Assembly: GCA_020444775.1 (NCBI GenBank)
Contig: JAGRHX010000166.1
Location: 1-12,459, forward strand
DNA length: 12,459 bases
Reading direction: 5' to 3'
DNA from: Gammaproteobacteria bacterium
GTDB taxonomy: Bacteria > Pseudomonadota > Gammaproteobacteria > HK1
Positions within the stretch are counted from its first letter, which is position 1. Every line of letters starts with the position of its first letter. Of the stretch, positions 6,580 to 12,459 are shown piece by piece. Made by a program: the position numbers and the translations under genes. The notes under the pieces were generated by a model, which made no database searches, was not told the DNA's origin, and saw nothing but the letters and a program-made list of their open reading frames with translations.

Positions 6580-6731
6580 ACGTACCGCTGCCCATCCGCG
6601 TAGACCCATCCGCCTCGACCGCGCAACCGGGGGTGATCGCGATCGCGATAGCGGCCATCATGGCGTGGACGATGAGTCGGCCGGTCACGCGGACAGGCCC
6701 CAACCTGCAAGTGCTGGATGACCAGACCCGG
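6580..6731. other. Intergenic gap with two adjacent palindromes
   Basis: This 152-nt gap between the ligase and FAD-subunit genes is the largest inside the cluster. It holds a perfect 14-bp palindrome ATCGCGATCGCGAT (6636-6649) and, 4 nt further on, the odd palindrome GCCATCATGGC (6654-6664). The open frame of the next gene extends back through it to 6633 with Met codons at 6633, 6660 and 6672, but that extension has no family similarity. The palindromes could be an internal operator or an mRNA processing structure; no promoter hexamers are convincing. Confidence 0.4.
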
Positions 6732-7628
6732 ATGAAAGCGGCCGCCTTCGAGTACACACGTGTCCAGTCGCTGGACGAGGCCTGCGCGCTGCTCAGCACG
6801 AACAGCGCCGAGGACGCCGAGACCCGGGTCATCGCCGGTGGCCAGACCCTGGTGCCACTGATGGCGATGCGTCTGAGTCGGCCCACGCGGCTGGTCGACA
6901 TCAATCCCATCGAGTCGCTGGCCGGTATCACGGCGCTCGACGGCGCGCTGCGGATCGGTGCGCTGACCCGCCAGCGCAGCGTCGAGCGCAGCGCCCTGGT
7001 GGCCGAGTCGCTGCCCTTACTGGCCGCGGCGATGCCACACGTCGGCCATCAACAGACCCGCAATCGCGGCACACTCGGCGGCAGCATCGTGCAAGCCGAC
7101 CCCAGCGCCGAGATCCCGCTGGTGGCGCTGCTTTACGATGCCGAGCTGCTGCTACACAGCAGCCGCGGCGAGCGGCGTCTGCCGGCCGCCGACTTCTTCC
7201 ACGGCCCGATGGTCACCGCCATCGCTGCCGACGAGGTGCTGTGCGAGGCACGTTTCCCGATCCGGGTTCCGACCGCGCGCGGCGCCGCGGTCTTCGACGA
7301 GGTCGCGCCACGCCGCGGCGACTATGCGCTGGTCAGCGTCGGCGTCGAGCTCGCGCTGGATACCCAGGGACACGCCGAGCGTATCTCGCTCGGCGTGGGC
7401 GGTTGCGGACCGACGCCGATACGCTTGCGCGAGATCGAGCAGCGCCTTACCGGCCTGCGCCCGGCAGCTGGCGAAATCGATTCGGCGCTCGCGGATCTGC
7501 ACCGCTGGTTGCAGCCCGAGGACACGGTCCAAGCGAGCGCGGACTATCGGCGACGTGTCGCCACACGCTTGCTGCGACGCGCCCTGCTGACGGCAATCGC
7601 CAGAGCCACCGATGCTGGCAAGGCCTGA
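6732..7628 (+). CDS. Molybdenum hydroxylase FAD-binding (medium) subunit, CoxM-like
   Basis: From the ATG at 6732 the product is 298 aa, the size of CoxM/NdhF-type FAD subunits (about 290). It carries electrons from the iron-sulfur subunit through FAD to the acceptor. The start MKAAAFEYTRVQSLDEA matches the family N-terminus; the longer open frame from 6633 adds 33 atypical residues. The two FAD-binding motifs are present: AGGQTLVPLM (35-44) and TRNRGTLGGSIVQADPSAE (109-127), followed by the C-terminal domain (RGDYALVSVGVEL onwards). It is the first of three subunit genes in the M-S-L order of carbon monoxide dehydrogenase-type hydroxylases. No good Shine-Dalgarno is visible before 6732, so the start is less certain than the identity. 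Confidence 0.93.
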   Translation: MKAAAFEYTRVQSLDEACALLSTNSAEDAETRVIAGGQTLVPLMAMRLSRPTRLVDINPIESLAGITALDGALRIGALTRQRSVERSALVAESLPLLAAAMPHVGHQQTRNRGTLGGSIVQADPSAEIPLVALLYDAELLLHSSRGERRLPAADFFHGPMVTAIAADEVLCEARFPIRVPTARGAAVFDEVAPRRGDYALVSVGVELALDTQGHAERISLGVGGCGPTPIRLREIEQRLTGLRPAAGEIDSALADLHRWLQPEDTVQASADYRRRVATRLLRRALLTAIARATDAGKA

Positions 7629-7681
7629 ATTTGGCATCGGGCCGGGCATGGATTGGAGTTTCGAACACGAGGTGCTGGCTA

Positions 7682-8209
7682 ATGAGCGGTGATGCCCGAC
7701 CCGACACGGCCAACAACCGGGGTAGCAGCCCTGGCCATATGCGCGTCGAGCTCGAGGTCAACGGGTGCAGCCACCGACTCGAGGTTCCGCCGCGCATGAC
7801 CCTGCTCGACTGTCTGCGCGATGAGCTGGGCCTGACCGGCACGCACATGGGTTGCGAGCATGGCGTGTGCGGTGCCTGCAGCGTGCTGTTGGACGGCGAG
7901 GCGGTACGTGCCTGCTTGATGTTCGCGGTCCAGGCCGAGGGCCATGCGGTGACCACCGTCGAGGGACTGTGCAATCCCGACGGCACGCTGAGCCCGCTGC
8001 AGGAGGCGTTCTGGGACCACCACGCGCTACAGTGTGGCTACTGCACGCCCGGCATGCTCATCGCCGCCAGCGCCCTGCTCGCCGAGAACCCCGTGCCGAG
8101 CGAGACCGAGGTGCGTGAGGCGCTGAGCGCGAATCTGTGTCGCTGCACCGGCTATCAACAGATCGTCGAAGCGGTGCTGGCGACCAGCCGGGAGCAGAAG
8201 GATGTCTGA
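7682..8209 (+). CDS. Molybdenum hydroxylase 2x[2Fe-2S] (small) subunit, CoxS-like
   Basis: The 175-aa product has both iron-sulfur domains of the small subunit. The plant-type ferredoxin cluster uses C58, C63, C66 and C78 ([10 protein letters not shown] then RAC). The helical second cluster uses C118, C121, C153 and C155 (QCGYCTPG and NLCRCTG). All eight ligands are present. It passes electrons from the Mo site to the FAD subunit. The ATG at 7682 follows GAGG at about 9 nt and is preferred. An ATG at 7739 would give 156 aa beginning MRVELEVNG, closer to the usual family start, but lacks a clear ribosome site. The gene begins 53 nt after the FAD subunit and overlaps the large-subunit start by 8 nt (8202-8209), consistent with coupled translation. 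Confidence 0.95.
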   Translation: MSGDARPDTANNRGSSPGHMRVELEVNGCSHRLEVPPRMTLLDCLRDELGLTGTHMGCEHGVCGACSVLLDGEAVRACLMFAVQAEGHAVTTVEGLCNPDGTLSPLQEAFWDHHALQCGYCTPGMLIAASALLAENPVPSETEVREALSANLCRCTGYQQIVEAVLATSREQKDV

Positions 8210-10634
8210 TCGGTCGCCAGCGGACACTGCCCCACCGGGCAGCAATCATCGCTATATCGCCCGCCCGCGGCGCACCCGCGAGGATGGTCGTTTCATCCGC
8301 GGTCGCGGTCGCTTCGTGCAGGACGTGAGTCTGGCGCGCATGGCGCACGTCGCCTTGGTGCAGAGCCCGTATCCGAGCGCCCGCATCCGTGGCATCACGC
8401 TCGATGCCGCGCTGGCCGTACCCGGGGTCATCGGTATCGTCACCGGCGCGGAGCTGGCCGCGGCCACCCGGCCGCTCTATCAGGGCATCCATGCCCCAGG
8501 TATCCGCCACTACCCGCTCGCCACCGAGGTCTGCCGCTACGCCGGCGAATGGGTGGCGGCGGTGCTCGCCGAATCGCGCTACGCGGCCGAGGATGCGGTC
8601 GAGCTTGTCGATATCGACTACGAACCGCTAGAGCCGGTTGTAGACCCGGAAGCAGCGCTGCATCCTGATGCACCGCTGGTGCATGTCGAGCATGGCAGCA
8701 ACCTGTTGCTGCACAAGCGCTTTTGCTGGGGACCGGTGGACGAGGACTTCGCCGCAGCCAGGCACCGGCTGTGCTACCGTGCCCGCTGGGGTCGATCCAG
8801 CGGCGTGCCCATCGAGACCTTCGGCGTCGTCGCCGACTGGAACGATCGCGACTCGATACTCGAGATCCGGGCATCAATCCAGATGCCGCAGTACCAGGAG
8901 CAGCTCGCCGACGCGCTGTGCCTGCCGCACAACGCGGTACGCGTGCACAACGACGTGGACGTCGGCGGCAGCTACGGCACCAAGCGTGGCATCAAGCACA
9001 GCGTCCTCGCCGCCTATCTGAGCCGACGCTTCGAGCGACCGGTCCGACTCATCGAGGATCGGCTCGAGTACATGAGCGGCGGTGATGCGCACGGTCCCGA
9101 TCGGATCTTCGATATCGAGCTCGCCTACGAGGACGATGGTCTGATCCGCTCGATGCGGATCCGCGCGTTGGACGACGTCGGCGCCTACGCCGGACGCGCG
9201 GTGCAGCAGCTCGGCAAGCCGATCTCCGCGATCTGCGGACCTTATAGGATGAGCAGCGTCGCCTATGAGGCGCTGGCGGTCACTACCCACAAGACCGCCC
9301 AGGTGCCGGTACGTGGCTTCGGTCAGGCACCGACCAATTTCGCGCTGGAAACCGGGCTGGACAAGATTGCCCGACGACTCGGCCTGAGCCGCGAGCAGGT
9401 GCGACGCCGCAACCTCATCGCCCACCACGAGTTCCCCTGGCGCATACCAAGCGGCACCCACTACGACTCCGGTGACTACCATGTGGTGCTGGACAAGGCG
9501 CTGCGGCTCGCTGACTGGCCGGCGCTGATCGCGCGACGCGACGCGCTGCGCGCCGCCGGCCGACTGGCGGGCGTGGGACTGGCCACCTGTCTGGAGCCGG
9601 GCGGCGGCAACAACATCTTCGAGCATCTGCTCAACGAGCGCATCCAGATCACCACCTTCGTCGAGTCCGCGCTGGTGAAGATCGATTCGCAAGGCGGCGT
9701 GACCGTGGTGATCTCCACCCACACCGCCGGCCAGGGTCATCAAACGCTCGCCGCCACCGTCGCCGGCGAGGTGCTCGAGCGTGACCCGGACCAGATTCGC
9801 GTGGTGCATGCCGACTCGCTCGAAGCGCTGCCCACCCGTGGACCGGTCGCGAGTCGCATGGCCATCGTGCTCGGCACAGCGGTGGCGAATGCCGCGGGTC
9901 GACTGCGGCAGAAGATGCTCGCCATCGCCGCCCATCTGCTCGAACGTGAGGTCGTCGACATCGAGTACGCCGACGGCCGCTTCCAGTGCCGTGACCAGCC
10001 CGGGCGCCAGGTCGACTGGGCCGAGGTCGCGTTCGTCGCGCACCGTCAGCTGCACCGTATGCCGGCCGGCATGGAAGCCGGTCTGCAGAGCCTGCAGGTG
10101 GAGGCGGTGCCGGGTGGCGGGCAGCTGCCCAACGAGCGCGGTGAGGTGCAGATCTATCCCTGCTTCTCCTTCCAGACCCACGTGCCGCTGGTCGAGATCG
10201 ATCCCGACAGCGGCCTGGTGACCGTGCATCGATACGCGATCGCCCACGACTGTGGCACCGCGATCAATCCGCACATCGTGCGCGGCATGATCTTCGGTGG
10301 CATCGCCCATGGTATCGGCGCGGCACTGTACGAGCGCTTTGACTACGACGAGAACGGTCAGCTGCTGTCCGGCACCCTGCTGGACTACGTGATGCCCTCG
10401 AGCAACGAGATCCCGACGCTTCAGGACATCGAGCACTGCACGCCCTCGCCGCTGACCTCGCATGGCCAGAAAGGCTCGGGTGAAGGTGGCTATCTGGGCG
10501 CGCCAGCGGCGATCGCCAGCGCGGTGAACGACGCGCTGGCACCGCTCGGCATCGAGCTCGACACGCTGCCGCTGCGACCGGCGAGCATCGAAGCGGCCTT
10601 GGTCGCCCGGGCCGCGAACCGATCCGACGGATGA
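8202..10634 (+). CDS. Molybdenum hydroxylase Mo-pterin (large) subunit, CoxL/XDH family
   Basis: The 810-aa product is the catalytic subunit of a xanthine oxidase-family hydroxylase, which inserts water-derived oxygen into a C-H bond using the molybdenum-cytosine-dinucleotide cofactor. The N-terminal a/b hammerhead domain (RFIRGRGRFVQD, about 28-39) is followed by the Mo-pterin domains. GGSYGTK is the variant of the GG-x-F-G-x-K motif; the segment around R371 reads VRGFGQ; TAGQGHQT contains Q511; and the catalytic Glu761 is in GSGEGGYLG. CO dehydrogenases have AYxCSFR (form I) or AYRGAGR (form II) at the R371 loop. Neither is present and the loop cysteine is absent, so this is not a CO dehydrogenase; an aromatic or N-heterocyclic substrate, or an aldehyde, is more likely. 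GGAG-type ribosome site (8191-8194) sits 7 nt before the ATG, inside the small-subunit gene. No XdhC/CoxDEF-type maturation gene is in view. Confidence 0.93.
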   Translation: MSDRSPADTAPPGSNHRYIARPRRTREDGRFIRGRGRFVQDVSLARMAHVALVQSPYPSARIRGITLDAALAVPGVIGIVTGAELAAATRPLYQGIHAPGIRHYPLATEVCRYAGEWVAAVLAESRYAAEDAVELVDIDYEPLEPVVDPEAALHPDAPLVHVEHGSNLLLHKRFCWGPVDEDFAAARHRLCYRARWGRSSGVPIETFGVVADWNDRDSILEIRASIQMPQYQEQLADALCLPHNAVRVHNDVDVGGSYGTKRGIKHSVLAAYLSRRFERPVRLIEDRLEYMSGGDAHGPDRIFDIELAYEDDGLIRSMRIRALDDVGAYAGRAVQQLGKPISAICGPYRMSSVAYEALAVTTHKTAQVPVRGFGQAPTNFALETGLDKIARRLGLSREQVRRRNLIAHHEFPWRIPSGTHYDSGDYHVVLDKALRLADWPALIARRDALRAAGRLAGVGLATCLEPGGGNNIFEHLLNERIQITTFVESALVKIDSQGGVTVVISTHTAGQGHQTLAATVAGEVLERDPDQIRVVHADSLEALPTRGPVASRMAIVLGTAVANAAGRLRQKMLAIAAHLLEREVVDIEYADGRFQCRDQPGRQVDWAEVAFVAHRQLHRMPAGMEAGLQSLQVEAVPGGGQLPNERGEVQIYPCFSFQTHVPLVEIDPDSGLVTVHRYAIAHDCGTAINPHIVRGMIFGGIAHGIGAALYERFDYDENGQLLSGTLLDYVMPSSNEIPTLQDIEHCTPSPLTSHGQKGSGEGGYLGAPAAIASAVNDALAPLGIELDTLPLRPASIEAALVARAANRSDG

Positions 10635-10659
10635 CCGGACAAGCCACACAGGTGAAACG

Positions 10660-11646
10660 ATGATCATCGACGTCCACGCCCACTACGTGCCGCAGAAGAT
10701 GCTCGACGCGCTCGGCGGTGCCCGCGATCGCTTCCCGAATGTGGAACTGCTGCACGAGGGCGACGACTACCGCCTCTGCTTCGCCGGCAACAAGCCGACC
10801 CGCCCGGTCAACGCAAAGCTGCGCGAGGCCGAGCATCGCCACCAATGGATGCGCGACAACGGTATAGACATGCAGGTCTGCGGTGGCTGGCTGGACGCCT
10901 TCGGCTACGAGCTGCCGCCGGCCGAGGGCGCCGACTGGAGTCGATTCCTCAACGAGCAGCTGCTCGACGCGATGACCAGCAGTTCGTTCCTGGCACCGCT
11001 GGGCAGCGTGCCGCTGCAGGACGGCGAGCTCGCGGCCAGGGTGCTGGAAGAAGCGCTGGACGCCGGCATGGCCGGCGTGATGATCGGCACCCAGCCGCAC
11101 GGTAGTCACGGCGTGCTGGACGACGCTGCGCTGACCCCGTTCTGGGAGGCCGCCAGCGCGCTGGGCGCGGTGATCTACATCCATCCCATGTTCGGCTGTG
11201 GTGATCCCAGGCTGAACGACTACGACATGGTCAACGCGGTCGGGCGTGGACTCGATACCACAACGGCGGTGGCGCGGCTGTTGTTCGCCGGTCATTTCGA
11301 CCGCTTCCCGGACATGTCGGTGATCCTCTCGCATGGTGGCGGCGCCCTACCGTTCATGCTCGGCAGGCTGCAACGCAACGTGCAGATCCATCCGGAGCAG
11401 TACGCCGACCCGGTGGAAGGGATGCGCAAGCTGTATTACGACACCGTGCTGTTCGATCCGCTGGCACTCGAGTTCCTCGCCACAAAGGTCGGCGGCGACC
11501 GCTTGATGCTGGGCTCGGACTATCCGTTCCCGATTGGCGATCACTGCCCGTGCGCGATAGTGCACGACGCGAATCTGAGCGAGAGCGATCGTGAGCTGGT
11601 GCTGAGCGGCACCGCGGCGCGGCTGTTCGAGCTGAATCCGGCCTGA
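10660..11646 (+). CDS. Amidohydrolase 2 / ACMSD-family decarboxylase or hydrolase
   Basis: The 328-aa product has the TIM-barrel and metal ligands of the amidohydrolase-2 family, which includes ACMSD (2-amino-3-carboxymuconate-6-semialdehyde decarboxylase), LigW, gamma-resorcylate decarboxylase and the hydratase LigJ. Metal and catalytic residues visible are H6 and H8 in DVHAHYVP, H175 in YIHPMF, H225 in LSHGGGALP and D287 in LGSDYPFP. Members act on aromatic or ring-cleavage carboxylates by decarboxylation, or less often hydration or hydrolysis. AGGTGA (10650-10655) lies a few nt before the ATG, and the gap to the large subunit is 25 nt, so they are probably co-transcribed. This placement suggests it acts on the product or precursor of the Mo enzyme's reaction. 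Which reaction it performs cannot be told from motifs alone. Confidence 0.92.
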   Translation: MIIDVHAHYVPQKMLDALGGARDRFPNVELLHEGDDYRLCFAGNKPTRPVNAKLREAEHRHQWMRDNGIDMQVCGGWLDAFGYELPPAEGADWSRFLNEQLLDAMTSSSFLAPLGSVPLQDGELAARVLEEALDAGMAGVMIGTQPHGSHGVLDDAALTPFWEAASALGAVIYIHPMFGCGDPRLNDYDMVNAVGRGLDTTTAVARLLFAGHFDRFPDMSVILSHGGGALPFMLGRLQRNVQIHPEQYADPVEGMRKLYYDTVLFDPLALEFLATKVGGDRLMLGSDYPFPIGDHCPCAIVHDANLSESDRELVLSGTAARLFELNPA

Positions 11647-11741
11647 CGGATGGGATGGCGCCGCTGCCATGAGAGTCCTTCCGGGAACGAGTGGCGGACA
11701 GGTCTGCTGAACAACGACCCGGGCACAACGCGACGGTGAGC
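11647..11741. other. Intergenic gap before the MFS gene
   Basis: These 95 nt hold only a 5-bp stem with a 6-nt loop (ATGGC/GCCAT, 11655-11670) close to the amidohydrolase stop. No T-tract follows, so I do not call a terminator, and no promoter with good consensus is visible. The simplest reading is read-through transcription into the MFS gene. Confidence 0.35.
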
Positions 11742-12459
11742 ATGACCGGAGATGGAATCGAACGACCGGCGAGCGAGCCGCCGCCACGCGGCGCGTCGAT
11801 GCCGGTGGCGGTGGTCGCGCTCGCCGTGCTGTTCGGCACCAGCATCTGGTTCAGCATCAATGCCGTTGCCGCCGATCTGGCCACCGCGCTCGGCGCGACC
11901 ACCGCCGACATTGGTCGGCTCACCGGCGCGGTTCAGCTGGGCTTCATCGTCGGCACCCTGGCCCTATCGCTCTCCGGTCTGGCCGACCGGTATCGAGCCA
12001 GCCGGATCGTCGCGGTCAGCGCGGTCCTCGGTGCCTGCTTCAACGCCGCCACCACGATCGACGGCGGCGGTCTCGCAGGTGTCGCGGCGCTGCGCTTCGC
12101 GGTCGGACTGTGCATCGCCGGCATCTATCCGCTGGGCATGAAGCTGATCGTCTCCTGGTCGCCTGCCCGCGCCGGTGCCTCACTGTCGCTGCTGATTGGC
12201 ATGTTGATCCTCGGCACCGCCCTGCCCCACGGTGTGCGCTTCGTCGGCGCCGCCTGGAGCTGGCAGCCGGTGGTGCTGTGCTCCTCGGCCCTGGCGCTGG
12301 TCGCCGCCGGCCTGATGCTGGCCCTCGGCGACGGACCCCACCTGCCGTCGGCCGGGCGCCGCCCCGAGGGTGGTCCGGCGGCACGACTGCGGGTGTTCCG
12401 CATTCCGCGCTTTCGCGCCTCGGCGCTCGGCTATTTCGGCCACATGTGGGAGCTGTACG
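11742..12459 (+). CDS. MFS transporter, N-terminal half (runs off right edge)
   Basis: Translating from the ATG at 11742 gives 239 residues without a stop to the end of the window. The protein is hydrophobic with about six membrane segments: roughly residues 20-42, 62-82, 88-105, 110-140, 145-170 and 178-197. Between segments 2 and 3 lies GLADRYRASR, the MFS cytoplasmic-loop motif A (G-x-x-A-D-R-x-x-R). Segment 4 has GIYPLGMKLIVSW, typical of a group of uncharacterised MFS permeases, and the visible end GYFGHMWELY matches the start of the second half in the same group. The preceding GGTGAG is very close to the ATG; Met20 (11799) is an alternative start. The gap to the amidohydrolase is 95 nt, with no terminator, so it is likely in the same operon. 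Its substrate is presumably the compound degraded by the cluster. Confidence 0.88.
   Translation, partial: MTGDGIERPASEPPPRGASMPVAVVALAVLFGTSIWFSINAVAADLATALGATTADIGRLTGAVQLGFIVGTLALSLSGLADRYRASRIVAVSAVLGACFNAATTIDGGGLAGVAALRFAVGLCIAGIYPLGMKLIVSWSPARAGASLSLLIGMLILGTALPHGVRFVGAAWSWQPVVLCSSALALVAAGLMLALGDGPHLPSAGRRPEGGPAARLRVFRIPRFRASALGYFGHMWELY

Noticed and set aside
6637..6648. GCGATCGC-type HIP1 element of cyanobacteria
   Set aside because: Only one copy stands out here, and the gene content does not suggest a cyanobacterium.
8202..10634. Carbon monoxide dehydrogenase (coxMSL) identity
   Set aside because: Gene order and subunit types fit, but neither the form I nor the form II active-site loop is present in the large subunit.
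8874..10667. 597-codon open frame on the minus strand
   Set aside because: It is antisense to the Mo-pterin subunit, which has all family motifs; GC-rich codon use leaves the opposite frame open. The translation has no recognisable domain.
10264..11334. 356-codon open frame on the minus strand
   Set aside because: Antisense to the large subunit and the amidohydrolase; Arg/His-rich translation without family motifs.

Overview
This is a GC-rich window with densely packed genes, short intergenic gaps and Shine-Dalgarno-led starts. The gene content (PiuC/YbiX, a Fur box, YaiI, coxMSL-type genes) suggests a free-living high-GC proteobacterium, probably gamma- or betaproteobacterial. No rRNA, tRNA, CRISPR array, insertion sequence or phage gene was seen. 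Taxonomy is an inference from gene content, not a match to a known genome.

Left part, minus strand (1-2281). Reading leftwards, piuC (Fe(II)/2-oxoglutarate dioxygenase, 2281-1619) is followed by yaiI (1494-982), which overlaps by 4 nt an isocitrate lyase/PEP mutase-superfamily gene (985-179). The start of an M81 (MlrC-like) metallopeptidase follows and runs off the left edge (113-1). A perfect 9-bp-arm inverted repeat lies in the last gap.

Iron-responsive divergent region (2282-3314). A strong Fur box (15 of 19 consensus positions) lies between piuC and a rightward gene for an exported protein. That protein has an interrupted collagen-like Gly-X-Y segment followed by a helical, histidine-containing domain that I cannot assign to a characterised family. 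Sharing the Fur box implies the two genes are co-induced when iron is scarce.

Right part (3396-12459). A hormone-sensitive-lipase-type esterase (minus) diverges from a rightward cluster: an acyl-CoA synthetase, the three subunits of a molybdenum hydroxylase in M-S-L order (FAD subunit, 2x[2Fe-2S] subunit, molybdopterin subunit), an ACMSD-family amidohydrolase/decarboxylase, and an MFS transporter that runs off the right edge. This reads as a catabolic operon: uptake by the MFS protein, hydroxylation by the Mo enzyme, decarboxylation or hydrolysis by the amidohydrolase, CoA activation by the ligase, perhaps with the esterase releasing a substrate from an ester. The Mo subunit lacks the CO-dehydrogenase active-site loop, and the ligase lacks the tryptophan that restricts acetyl-CoA synthetase to acetate. 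The substrate is therefore probably neither CO nor acetate, but it cannot be read from sequence alone. No regulator and no Mo-cofactor maturation gene (XdhC/CoxDEF type) lies inside the window.
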